NCBI GenBank assembly: GCA_965602035.1
Contig: OZ271919.1
Coordinates: 1,736,001-1,800,000 of the forward strand
Origin: Natronospirillum sp965602035
GTDB taxonomy: Bacteria > Pseudomonadota > Gammaproteobacteria > Pseudomonadales > Natronospirillaceae
Direction: 5' to 3'
DNA length: 64,000 nt
Made by a program: the position numbers and the translations under genes. Positions within the stretch are counted from its first letter, which is position 1. Every line of letters begins with the position of its first letter. The notes under the pieces are model-generated. The model did no database searches. It saw nothing but the letters and a program-made list of their open reading frames with translations, and had not been told where the DNA came from. Shown here piece after piece: positions 43,817-52,873 of this stretch.

Positions 43817-44479
43817 TCATTCACTCTCTGACCTGCCGTTGTCACCGACCAGGCCGAGCCTGACCGCTTCCAGTGTGGCCTCTGCCCGGCCGGAGACATT
43901 GAGTTTTCTGTAGATGGCCTTGATGTGGCTGGCCGTGGTATTCGTCGACACATTGAGCAGCTCAGCAATGTCTGCACGGCTCATTCCCTTTGAGAGAAGC
44001 GTCAGCACTTCTGACTCTCTTGCAGACAGCGGTTCACGGTCCCGGCGTTCAGGCTCTTCGGACCCCCGGAAATACCGCAACAGTCGCCGGGCTATAACCG
44101 GGCTCAGCGGAGGCCGGCCAGACAACACGCCGCGCAGGCTACCCACCATGTCGTCCAGCGGCTGATCGAGAAGCAGATACCCGTCGATACCGGCACCCAG
44201 TGCGGAAAAAAGATGGCGGTCATCATCGAACGCGGTCACCACAATACAGCGCGAGTCGGGACACTGTTCGTGCAAATAGTCGATGAGAGACAGTGCGTTA
44301 CCATCGGATAAACAGAGGTTGACCAGAACCAGCGCAGGCGAGGTGCCCGACAGCCGGGCACGGGCTTCCTCCAGCGACCCTGCTTCCTCAACCTGAACAG
44401 AGCCGAAGGCTGTTCTGACGACACTCTGTAGCCAGTCTCGGCTTTCCGTGTGAGCTTCCACAACGAGTACTGTCTGCAT
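43817..44479 (-). CDS. NarL/LuxR-type response regulator with a receiver lacking its phospho-Asp
   Basis: A 220-residue regulator. The receiver (1-120) is complete in length, but the phospho-acceptor position reads Asn (N54 in VLVNLCLSDG, usually VD), the acidic pair reads E-A (VVEAH) and the conserved Lys near 104 is Leu (GYLLLDQPL). The C-terminal LuxR helix-turn-helix is intact: LSARESEVLTLLSKGMSRAD, IAELLNVSTNTTASHIKAIY, RKLNVSGR. It is thus probably controlled by something other than phosphorylation. An upstream ATG at 44512 is in frame and would add 11 residues; neither start has a strong Shine-Dalgarno. Confidence 0.85.
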   Translation of the reverse strand: MQTVLVVEAHTESRDWLQSVVRTAFGSVQVEEAGSLEEARARLSGTSPALVLVNLCLSDGNALSLIDYLHEQCPDSRCIVVTAFDDDRHLFSALGAGIDGYLLLDQPLDDMVGSLRGVLSGRPPLSPVIARRLLRYFRGSEEPERRDREPLSARESEVLTLLSKGMSRADIAELLNVSTNTTASHIKAIYRKLNVSGRAEATLEAVRLGLVGDNGRSESE

Positions 44480-44694
44480 AGTGTATTGCGTGATGCTACA
44501 CGCACTCCACATTATTCCATCAGCTTCCTCTCAGACTAGCACCACAGGCGCCCGGCGCCAGTCTGCGACCATATCAAACGGTGATCGATCAGCTAGCCTG
44601 TTTCAGCGGTTGTCTGCTCACTGTCCGAATCCGTTTCATGGAGTGTCACGCTTGATTCATTGTCCGTCAACTGAGTACCGAGGGAGAGCAACGG

Positions 44695-45810
44695 ATGCGC
44701 GCGAGATACACTGTACTGACAGGGGCTCCGGCCATTCTGGCCATCGCATTGCTCAGCGGGTGCAATGCGGAGTCTGACGACGCCGGTGGCGACGGAGGAA
44801 CAGCATCGCTTTCGGCCGAGAGCCGTGCATCCGCCGCGGCACAGGCGTCGGCGAGCCAGTTTCTGGAGCTGAGTGGAACCGCCGAGGCGCAGGCAAGCGG
44901 AGCGGTCGACAGCAACTCCGGGAGCAGCAATTCTCTTGAGGGGGTCAGTGCTCGCAATGGGTCCGTTTCCTGTGCTGGCAGAGTGGACAGCGACACGGAA
45001 CAAGGATTCAAGGGCGATGGCAGTGCCAACCTGGCTGTCGACGACCGAACCTGGAACTCTGAATTCTCAAACAAGTCGGGCTTTCCGGACTCCGGATATG
45101 TGTCGGACGACTATCAGGCACGGCTCAACTGCACCCTTGAAGACAGCAACGGCAACACAATCGGCGAATACCTGGGTTCCTTCGATATTGTCCAGAAATC
45201 CGACATGGGTAACGGCTCAGGTAGAACCCTGCTTTATGCACAGGCAGGCGCGCTTGGCGATGCCACGCTGGACTATTCAACACCCCCGGATATGAGCGGC
45301 AACCTGGCCATGAAGTTCAGCGCGGGTACGACTGAGACCGACATCGACATGCGTTACAGCCTGCAACAATGCACTGGTTGCAAGAGCGGTGACCTGAGTG
45401 ACTGGACAGGCGACCCGGATCGTGATCAGACCGTTTCATCTTTTCTGGCCATGGATATGACTATCTCTGGGACACGCACGCAGATTCAAGCCGGGGAGGC
45501 AGATGATCCCTTTGTCTTTACCTCCGTCGCCGACAGCGGTGACCGAGCCAACGTGGAAATGAACGGCAGGATGCAATTCGGAGGCTCCGGTGAGTGCAGT
45601 TACGATGTAACCCTGAACACCCCCAACAGTGTCCTGTTTGAAGACATGAGCGAGGATCCGACACCACTGTCCGGAACCATCGAGGTTACGGACAACAACT
45701 CACAGCAGACATTTACTGTGACTTTCAGTAACGGGAACCAGACGGTGACCCAGAACGGAACAACAGTATCGACAGACACGGAGGCAATTGCCGACTGCGG
45801 GTTCTCATGA
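44695..45810 (+). CDS. Predicted lipoprotein of unknown function
   Basis: A 371-residue protein with a lipoprotein signal: hydrophobic APAILAIALLSGC, lipobox LSGC, acylated C23, followed by an acidic Ser/Gly/Ala-rich stretch. The mature part has at least six further Cys, in places like VSCAGR, RLNCTLE, QQCTGCKSG and GECSYDV, suggesting disulfides, and is rich in Asp, Ser, Gly and Thr like secreted proteins of halophiles. I do not recognise a family. It lies divergent from the response regulator gene and could be its target. Confidence 0.7.
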   Translation: MRARYTVLTGAPAILAIALLSGCNAESDDAGGDGGTASLSAESRASAAAQASASQFLELSGTAEAQASGAVDSNSGSSNSLEGVSARNGSVSCAGRVDSDTEQGFKGDGSANLAVDDRTWNSEFSNKSGFPDSGYVSDDYQARLNCTLEDSNGNTIGEYLGSFDIVQKSDMGNGSGRTLLYAQAGALGDATLDYSTPPDMSGNLAMKFSAGTTETDIDMRYSLQQCTGCKSGDLSDWTGDPDRDQTVSSFLAMDMTISGTRTQIQAGEADDPFVFTSVADSGDRANVEMNGRMQFGGSGECSYDVTLNTPNSVLFEDMSEDPTPLSGTIEVTDNNSQQTFTVTFSNGNQTVTQNGTTVSTDTEAIADCGFS

Positions 45811-45835
45811 CCCGGAACGCACGGCGTCGATAATG

Positions 45836-45877
45836 CAAAAGCGGGAGGGGGAACGGCAACAGGCGGTCTCCCCCGCC
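45836..45877 (-). terminator. Possible terminator for the DUF349 gene, between convergent genes
   Basis: On the minus strand a G/C-rich imperfect stem (GCGGG at 45841-45845 against CCCGC at 45872-45876, with further pairing of the C-rich and G-rich runs) is followed by TTTTGC. It sits just past the DUF349 stop and after the convergent lipoprotein gene. Confidence 0.5.
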
Positions 45878-45881
45878 ACCA

Positions 45882-48440
45882 TTACCCGTTAAGCCGGGCC
45901 GCCCAGGCTTTTTCAAAGCGGTCCTGCAGTTCCACGAAGTCGTCCTCGGTCGTGGCAACCGGCGTTTCAAGCCATTCCACCAGTATGGGGTCCACATCAT
46001 TCCCGGCAGCGTCGCCACCCCCCATCTGTCCGGCCAGACGCTCTACCTGGAGCGCCATGCGCAGTTCCCGATCCGTCTCCGGTGACTCAATGCCGGCGAG
46101 CAGTTCCATGCGGATCACCAGGCGGCGAAGGGTCTCGCCATTTGCCGGTGGCGTCTCGGTGTCAGTTGCGGGTTGCTCACCACAACGGCTCAGAGATGCC
46201 TTCAGGCGGCGGTCAACATGGCTGGCAGCAGATGGCAGCGATGTCCCATCTTCCCATACCCTCGCGACCTGCTTGCACAATGCCGCATCCGGCGACCCGG
46301 ACCAATATCGTGCCTCGAGCTCACCCAGGCATTTCACGCGCTCGAACAATGCGTGCCATTTCTCCAGTTCCTGACGCTGGCGCCGTTTAGTGCGGGCCTG
46401 TTTCAGGGCACTCACCGCGTCATCGAACTGCCTGAGCACTTCCTCGTAGCGAGCTCTCGGCAACGGCCGGCAGGCGTCGAATTCCGAGCGCCACTGGTCA
46501 AGCTGGCTCAACCCTTGCTCAATTTCCTCGGGCGAGCCGTTCGCCGCCCCTTCCACGCGCTGAATAATGTCCAGGGCCGCTACCAGGTTCTTCTCAAGCT
46601 TCTCCTTGTGATCTTTGGCAGCCGCGTCGCGCCGGCCGAAGACGTCGTCGCATATTTCCCGGAAGGCCTGCCACAGGCGATGATCTTCCTTGCGATGGGT
46701 CCGCCCCGCCGCTTTCCATTCGCGCTGCAGTTTCTTCAGTTCGTCTGTCGCGTGGCGCAGGTCGTCTTCCTGACGAAGCGCTTCTGCCTGTTCAATAATA
46801 CGTTCCCGCTCGGCCTGGTTGCGGTCATATTCCTTATGCAACTGTTCACGAATCTGATTTACCGCAGCGTGGTAGGCTTTCTCCGTGGCACGGTGATCGG
46901 CCGGCTTGACCGGCGTAAAGTGCCGCCAGTCGCGTGAAGCCAGACGCAGCACCTTTTCCACTTCCGCCCAGTCCGGATTGTGCCAGTCATTGGTTTCCAG
47001 ATACTGATGCAACTGATCAATCAGTTCACGACGCTTGGTCAGGTTTACCGCGTGCAGTTCATCCTGTTCCGCGAAATAGTCCCGGCAGGGCTCGTAGGCG
47101 GTTTCAGCCCACTCGTGAAAGGTTTCCCAGAGTTCCTGGTGGCGGCCTCCGCCCCCCTGTGAAAGCTTGCGCCACTCCTGTTGAAGTTGCTGCACGGCAT
47201 CGGCCTTGTCCTGCGGGTGCATGGTCCGCTCTGCCAACGCCTTCATATGTTCAATCAGTTCTTCCTTTTTGGGAACAACGGCGAAATCCTGCCAGTCAGC
47301 CAGTTTCTCCATCTCATCACGATAGTCGCGGGCCTCATTCCAAATGCCCGCATGCCGCGACTCCGGCAATTGTTCCAACTGTGTTTCGATCGACCCCCAG
47401 ATTCCACGCGCCTGTCGAAGGTGACCGGCCCTTACCGCACTTCGTCCACGGCGGACCAGACCACGGACAGCACGCACAGCCTCACGCTCGGATTCCGGGA
47501 TCGTTTCTCGGCCACTCGCTGTTTTTTCCGGACGAGACTGCTCACTCGATGCGCTGTCGTCATCGACGGTCTGATCTCGATTGGTTTCTGCCGATTCCGA
47601 GGCTACAGACGGCACGGTATTCTGCGGCTCATCAGTGCTTTCTGCGGCCGCACCTCCCGGTACTTCCGGCGGCGCGGGCTCAGTTAACTCCTCGTCCGCA
47701 CGTTCAGTGGTTTTCTGTGCGGCGATGCGGTGCTCAACTTCCGCCTTCAGTGGTTCTACCTCTTTCTTCTCCTCGTCACTGGGGTTCAAAGCCCGGAACC
47801 GGTCAAGCAGGTGGTGCAGGCGCCCCTCCAGCAGCGGGTCATAGGTGGTTTCCGTGAGCTTGCGCAGGCTTTCACGAACATGATGTAACGCTTCATTGCG
47901 CTCTCGAACCGCGCTTTCGGCGGCGCGCCGGTTCTGCAGCCGCGACTTTGCAAACCGGTACAGCGTGTTGTCATGTCCTTTTGACGATCGCTGGAGCTGC
48001 TTCAGCGCGTCGGTCGTTTCGAGGGTCTCAGCTGCCAGCTGCCGAGCCGGTGCCATAGAAGCATTGAGCGCTATCTCAAGGCACTGTTCTTCAGGAACGG
48101 CCCGGAGCCACCGTTGTGCTTGCTCCTCATCAATGTGGCGCAGTGCGTCCAGAGTGCCCGTCAGAGTCTGACCAGGCAGGGGCTGGCCGGGCTCCAGACG
48201 GCCGGCTGCAAGCGCGGAACGCACGACACTGGTTGCAGCCGCGGCAATTGCCGGGTCCTCGGACTGCAGTCGCTCGGCGGCAAGTGACAGATCCTGAAGT
48301 TTTTTCAGCGCAAGCGCTGCCGCGTCCGGCTCACCGGACTCGACCAGGTTGCGCAGTTCGGCTGCGTTCGCATCGGCGGACATGGCTTCCACGTCAGCCG
48401 CGCTCTTTGCGCCTGCGCGCCTGAACAGCTTATTCAGCAC
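45882..48440 (-). CDS. DUF349 domain-containing protein
   Basis: An 852-residue soluble, charged and mostly helical protein with several DUF349 repeats, e.g. QQEWRKLSQGGGGRHQELWE, LQREWKAAGRTHRKEDHRLW, and FREICDDVFGRRDAAAKDHK, each followed by long coiled coil. Residues about 240-310 form an acidic Ser/Thr/Glu-rich linker. Family members in pseudomonads are of unknown function and are often large coiled-coil proteins. It is divergent from sbcB (225-base gap). Confidence 0.85.
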   Translation of the reverse strand: MLNKLFRRAGAKSAADVEAMSADANAAELRNLVESGEPDAAALALKKLQDLSLAAERLQSEDPAIAAAATSVVRSALAAGRLEPGQPLPGQTLTGTLDALRHIDEEQAQRWLRAVPEEQCLEIALNASMAPARQLAAETLETTDALKQLQRSSKGHDNTLYRFAKSRLQNRRAAESAVRERNEALHHVRESLRKLTETTYDPLLEGRLHHLLDRFRALNPSDEEKKEVEPLKAEVEHRIAAQKTTERADEELTEPAPPEVPGGAAAESTDEPQNTVPSVASESAETNRDQTVDDDSASSEQSRPEKTASGRETIPESEREAVRAVRGLVRRGRSAVRAGHLRQARGIWGSIETQLEQLPESRHAGIWNEARDYRDEMEKLADWQDFAVVPKKEELIEHMKALAERTMHPQDKADAVQQLQQEWRKLSQGGGGRHQELWETFHEWAETAYEPCRDYFAEQDELHAVNLTKRRELIDQLHQYLETNDWHNPDWAEVEKVLRLASRDWRHFTPVKPADHRATEKAYHAAVNQIREQLHKEYDRNQAERERIIEQAEALRQEDDLRHATDELKKLQREWKAAGRTHRKEDHRLWQAFREICDDVFGRRDAAAKDHKEKLEKNLVAALDIIQRVEGAANGSPEEIEQGLSQLDQWRSEFDACRPLPRARYEEVLRQFDDAVSALKQARTKRRQRQELEKWHALFERVKCLGELEARYWSGSPDAALCKQVARVWEDGTSLPSAASHVDRRLKASLSRCGEQPATDTETPPANGETLRRLVIRMELLAGIESPETDRELRMALQVERLAGQMGGGDAAGNDVDPILVEWLETPVATTEDDFVELQDRFEKAWAARLNG

Positions 48441-48665
48441 AGCGACTTCCTCTCACAGACTACGCGGGGCAGGCCCTGCCTATGCAGTGTAACCGGCCAT
48501 TCGCGGGCAGTCCCGCCGGTGGCGGATTGCACCGGAGGGTTTATTTACCGGATGTCCAGTGTGCCTGTAAACTGAACCTTTACGCAATCGTTTCACGACG
48601 GTGCTGAACGAATCACATTCCACGGGCCGGGAGCGCCCTCTCACCAGTACAGGACGGATCAATTC

Positions 48666-50111
48666 ATGGCGGATTCTGCCCCATCTTTTCTGTGGTTCGA
48701 CTATGAAACCTTCGGGCGTAACCCGAGGCTCGACCGCCCGAGCCAGTTTGCGGCGGTGCGAACCAATGCGGACCTGGAAGAAATCGAAGCACCGATCGAC
48801 TGGCTCTGCGCGCCGGGCGATGAACTGGTGCCGTCGCCGGATGCCTGTCTGCTGACCGGACTGACTCCCCAGTTCTGCGCGGCAAACGGAATAGCTGAGC
48901 GCGAATTTGCGCAGCGCATTTTCGCCACGCTCTCGCAACCTGGCACCTGTGCCGCGGGCTACAATAGCCTTCGATTTGACGATGAAGTCACCCGCTTCCT
49001 GTTTTATCGCAATCTGCTGCCCGTTTATGACCGGGAGTGGCGGAACGGCAACAGCCGCTGGGACCTGCTCGACGTCATGCGACTCGCCTGGGCGCTGCGA
49101 CCTGAGGGCATTGAATGGCCGCAGGATGCCGACGGCGTGCCCAGCTTTCGGCTGGAGAATCTGGCAGCCGCAAACTGTCTCCAGCATGAACAGGCGCACG
49201 ATGCGCTGTCCGATGTCCGGGCGACTATCGCGCTGGCTCGTCTGGTTAAATCGGCCCAGCCGAAACTGTTTGAGTGGGCGTTGCGCTGCCGTGACAAGGC
49301 GTTTGTGAAAGCGCAGGTTGCGGTGCTGAAGCACCAGCCCTTTCTGCACGTTTCCGGCATGATCCCGGCTCGCCAGGGTTGTCTCACCCTGCTGCTTCCA
49401 CTCGGGCTGCACCCGACCAACCGCAATGAAGTCGTCTGTTTCGACCTGCAGGAAAGCCCGGAGCAGCTAGCCGGGCTGAGCGCCGACGACATGCGCCACC
49501 GACTGTTCACTTCCACGGACGAGCTTGGTGATACACCACGACTTCCTGTCAAGTCAGTGCATATCAACAAATGCCCCATGGTCGCGCCGGTTTCCATGTT
49601 CACCGATGCCGTTGCAGACCGACATGGCCTCGACAGGCGCAGAATGCTGCAGAATAGCCGTGAGTTGCCTGACCTCGGACCCGCGCTCTCGGAGCTTATG
49701 GCGGCGCTGACGTCGGAAAGCCCGGAGCGTGATGCAGAGTCCGCCCTATACCAGGGCTTTTTTGATCGGGCGGATGAGAGCCGGCTGGCGCTGCTGCACA
49801 GCACGCCGGAAGACGGCTGGGATGGTCTGGAGCGGCCACACGACCCACGGCTCGCCGTGTTATGGCAACGATTCCGGGCACGCTATGGCTCCAGACCACT
49901 GCCGGATGATGTGCAGGCAGAATGGCATCACTTTCTCTGTGCGTCATTCAGCAGCTCCGAAGTCGGGGGCTCGCTGAGCCTCCACGATGCGGCCGAGCGG
50001 CTGACAGACCTGAAGGCGGAGCATCCTGATTCGACCGTACTCCGTGCGGTGGGAGAGTTTCTTGATGCACAGCAAACCCGAGCCCGGTCCATAAACTGCC
50101 CGGATGTCTGA
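48666..50111 (+). CDS. sbcB: Exodeoxyribonuclease I
   Basis: Single-strand 3'-5' DNA exonuclease (DEDDh superfamily), 481 residues as usual. Active-site residues: D and E in WFDYETFG, D in YNSLRFDDEVTR, H and D in AHDALSDVRATIALA. SbcB-specific segments: LYDREW-like PVYDREWRNGNSRWDLLD, SFRLENLAAANCLQHEQAHD, VHINKCPMVAP, and the C-terminal FRARYGSRPLPDD, all conserved in ExoI. It works in mismatch repair and in processing recombination intermediates. ATG 48666 is used. Confidence 0.95.
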   Translation: MADSAPSFLWFDYETFGRNPRLDRPSQFAAVRTNADLEEIEAPIDWLCAPGDELVPSPDACLLTGLTPQFCAANGIAEREFAQRIFATLSQPGTCAAGYNSLRFDDEVTRFLFYRNLLPVYDREWRNGNSRWDLLDVMRLAWALRPEGIEWPQDADGVPSFRLENLAAANCLQHEQAHDALSDVRATIALARLVKSAQPKLFEWALRCRDKAFVKAQVAVLKHQPFLHVSGMIPARQGCLTLLLPLGLHPTNRNEVVCFDLQESPEQLAGLSADDMRHRLFTSTDELGDTPRLPVKSVHINKCPMVAPVSMFTDAVADRHGLDRRRMLQNSRELPDLGPALSELMAALTSESPERDAESALYQGFFDRADESRLALLHSTPEDGWDGLERPHDPRLAVLWQRFRARYGSRPLPDDVQAEWHHFLCASFSSSEVGGSLSLHDAAERLTDLKAEHPDSTVLRAVGEFLDAQQTRARSINCPDV

Positions 50112-50177
50112 CAGAACCATCAACCTGCGAAATTGTGTACAATCATCCGCCAGAAAACACCGATACGGGAGCACTCC

Positions 50178-51692
50178 ATGACTCAAATACGCCAGGATGA
50201 TCTGATTGACAGCGTTGCCGACGCCCTTCAGTTCATTTCGTACTATCACCCCGTCGATTTCATTCAGGCCGTCAACGAAGCGTATGAAAAGGAAGAGTCG
50301 ACCGCTGCGAGGGATGCCATGGCGCAGATTCTGATCAACAGCCGGATGTGCGCGCACGGTCGGCGCCCGATATGCCAGGACACTGGTATCGTCACCGTAT
50401 TCCTGACAGTCGGTATGAATGTGCAATGGGCGGATGCCACGATGGGCGTTGAGGATATGGTCAACGAGGGCGTGCGTCGTGCCTACCAGCACCCCGACAA
50501 TGTGCTCCGGGCATCCATTCTGGATGACCCCGATGGCGCCCGGCGCAACACCAAAGACAATACGCCGGCGGTGATTCATACACGCCTGGTTCCCGGCAAT
50601 ACTGTCGAGGTACATGTTACTGCCAAGGGCGGTGGCAGTGAGGCCAAGTCACGCCTTGCCATGCTCAACCCCTCGGATTCCGTGGTTGACTGGGTCCTCC
50701 AGGAAGTACCCAAGATGGGTGCCGGCTGGTGTCCTCCGGGAATGCTGGGCATCGGCATCGGTGGTACCGCCGAAAAAGCGGTGGAACTGGCCAAGGAATC
50801 CCTGCTGGAAGACATCGATATTCATGAGTTGCAGGCGCGCGGTGCATCCAACCGTGCCGAGGAATTGCGGCTTGAGCTTTACGACAAGGTTAACAAGCTG
50901 GGCATCGGGGCGCAGGGCCTGGGCGGACTGACCACCGTGCTCGATGTGAAGGTAAAAGACTACCCCACACACGCCGCCAACAAGCCCGTGGCCATTATTC
51001 CCAACTGCGCCGCAACGCGACATACCCATTTCACGCTTGATGGCAGCGGCCCGGCCGAACTGACCCCGCCGAAGCTGGAAGACTGGCCGGACATTACCTG
51101 GGAAGCCGGCCCAGGTGCCCGCCGGGTAAATCTGGACGACGTGACGCCCGAAGACGTACAAGGCTGGCAGCCGGGTGAAACGATACTCCTGTCCGGAAAA
51201 ATGCTGACGGGGCGCGATGCGGCCCACAAGCGCATCGTCGATATGCTCGGCAAAGGTGAAGAATTGCCGGTGGATCTGCGTAACCGCTTTATATACTACG
51301 TGGGGCCGGTCGACCCGGTTCGCGATGAGGTCGTCGGGCCGGCCGGGCCCACAACAGCGACACGCATGGACAAGTTCACGGAAACGGTACTCGCAAAAAC
51401 CGGCCTGCTCGGTATGATCGGTAAGGCGGAACGCGGGCCGGTCGCGCGCGAGGCGATCCGCGATCACAAGGCCGTGTACCTGATGGCGGTAGGCGGCGCT
51501 GCGTATCTGGTGTCGAAGGCGATCAAGGAATCGCGTTGCCTGGCTTTCGACGATCTGGGTATGGAGGCCATCTACGAGTTCACGGTTGAAGATATGCCAG
51601 TGACCGTGGCCGTCGACAGTAACGGCGACTCGGTGCATGTCTCGGGGCCGCAGCAATGGTCGAAAAAGATAGCAGCCAGAGAGCTGGCCTGA
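50178..51692 (+). CDS. fumA: Class I fumarate hydratase, [4Fe-4S] type
   Basis: A 504-residue iron-sulfur fumarase for the TCA cycle (fumarate to malate). Cysteines for the cluster are seen in RPICQDTGIV, IIPNCAATRHTHF and KESRCLAFDDLGMEAI. Other landmarks: GGGSEAKSRLAML and MGAGWCPPGMLGIGIGG. The two domains normally split in archaeal enzymes are one chain here. ATG 50178 with GGGAG 6 bases upstream is preferred over GTG 50133, which lacks a site. Confidence 0.93.
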   Translation: MTQIRQDDLIDSVADALQFISYYHPVDFIQAVNEAYEKEESTAARDAMAQILINSRMCAHGRRPICQDTGIVTVFLTVGMNVQWADATMGVEDMVNEGVRRAYQHPDNVLRASILDDPDGARRNTKDNTPAVIHTRLVPGNTVEVHVTAKGGGSEAKSRLAMLNPSDSVVDWVLQEVPKMGAGWCPPGMLGIGIGGTAEKAVELAKESLLEDIDIHELQARGASNRAEELRLELYDKVNKLGIGAQGLGGLTTVLDVKVKDYPTHAANKPVAIIPNCAATRHTHFTLDGSGPAELTPPKLEDWPDITWEAGPGARRVNLDDVTPEDVQGWQPGETILLSGKMLTGRDAAHKRIVDMLGKGEELPVDLRNRFIYYVGPVDPVRDEVVGPAGPTTATRMDKFTETVLAKTGLLGMIGKAERGPVAREAIRDHKAVYLMAVGGAAYLVSKAIKESRCLAFDDLGMEAIYEFTVEDMPVTVAVDSNGDSVHVSGPQQWSKKIAARELA

Positions 51693-51827
51693 TTCTGTCA
51701 GAGTCCTGCAACTCGGGAGCGTCGCCATTCCCGGCCTGCCCGTGAGCCGGGCGGCACCCAAATTGACGGTATCAGCCAAAGGGTGAGTGCCCGCATTGCT
51801 GCGGGCGCGCCACAACAAGGAGTCACT

Positions 51828-52841
51828 ATGACCAACCAAGGAAACCATACCGGTATTCAGACTCTCGCCTTCTTTGTGGTGGGGGCCATACCAGTAGGGG
51901 TGGCATTGTGGGTACTGGCGCAGAGCGCTCTGGCGCTCGAGTGGGGTATTGCTCTGGTTCTTACCACCGCGCTGGTGTTGCTTGTGGGCACGCTGATGTT
52001 CGTCAATTTGCTAAACCGGCTACACCGCACCCAACAGGAAATGGGGAACCAGGCCCGGCGGCTCCAGGAAAGCAATCTGGAGATCGAGCGCCTCAACTAT
52101 GAGTTCAGCCAGGCGAACCGACTGCGCCGGAATTCACAGCGCCAGCAGGAAGACCAGAACCGAGCGATCCTCCAGGTGGCAGAGCAGTTTGAACTCATTG
52201 CCCGGGATGTCCGATCAAAGGCGGAAGAAGCCGGGCTGGACGAAGTAAGCCAGCAACGCATTCGCAGCCTGCACGGCATCTGCCACGACCTGGTGGAGTT
52301 GCTGAACGTGCAGGTAGCAGCGCCTTACCGCAGCGAATCCTTTGTGGCCGATCAGCTTATCCATACCGTCGTCGAAAAGCTCAAGACCGACCGGAGACTG
52401 CCGGAGAGTTTTACCGTACAGGGGGAAGATACGGACATCAGTGCAGAAGCGCCCGAGGGCCTTTTCCGTTCAACCATCGAGGTAGCATTGGCCGGAATGG
52501 CACCTTTCTCCACCGAACAGCCTCTCTCGGCCTCGATGATCAGCTATCAGCATGCCGAGCTCGGTAACGTGCTCCAGTTCGTGGTCCGCTCTCAAGGTGT
52601 CGGCATCAATGCGGTGGAAGGCCACGAATGGTTCAGCCACTTCCAGATGCACACCGATGAAGCCGGACACTACCTGGGGCCGGGCCTGAGCATGATGCTG
52701 ATCCAGCAGTATGTGGACAGGCTCGGCGGCAAGGCCCGGATATCGGTGGAGGAGCAGGGGTCACTCACTCTGACTCTGACGCTTCCGCTGCGCCCGGACG
52801 ATACCAGTGAGTCGGCGCCGGAACTGGCTGCAGAGCACTGA
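51828..52841 (+). CDS. Membrane kinase-like protein with degenerate ATPase domain
   Basis: A 337-residue protein. Two N-terminal helices (IQTLAFFVVGAIPVGVALWV, ALVLTTALVLLVGTLMFVNL) anchor it, followed by a coiled coil (about 65-140) and a C-terminal region that resembles the HATPase fold only at its G2-like end: GPGLSMMLIQQYVDRLGGKA followed by LTLTLTLPL. A recognisable N box for ATP-Mg binding is missing. It could be an inactive histidine-kinase-like sensor. ATG 51828, with AAGGAG upstream, is preferred over the in-frame upstream start. It lies 135 bases after the fumarase. Confidence 0.6.
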   Translation: MTNQGNHTGIQTLAFFVVGAIPVGVALWVLAQSALALEWGIALVLTTALVLLVGTLMFVNLLNRLHRTQQEMGNQARRLQESNLEIERLNYEFSQANRLRRNSQRQQEDQNRAILQVAEQFELIARDVRSKAEEAGLDEVSQQRIRSLHGICHDLVELLNVQVAAPYRSESFVADQLIHTVVEKLKTDRRLPESFTVQGEDTDISAEAPEGLFRSTIEVALAGMAPFSTEQPLSASMISYQHAELGNVLQFVVRSQGVGINAVEGHEWFSHFQMHTDEAGHYLGPGLSMMLIQQYVDRLGGKARISVEEQGSLTLTLTLPLRPDDTSESAPELAAEH

Positions 52842-52873
52842 ACCGGGCATTCAGAGCTCGCAACAACCCAGTC

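Noticed and set aside
50649..51848. 399-codon antisense open frame opposite the fumarase
   Set aside because: Shadow of a confident enzyme gene.
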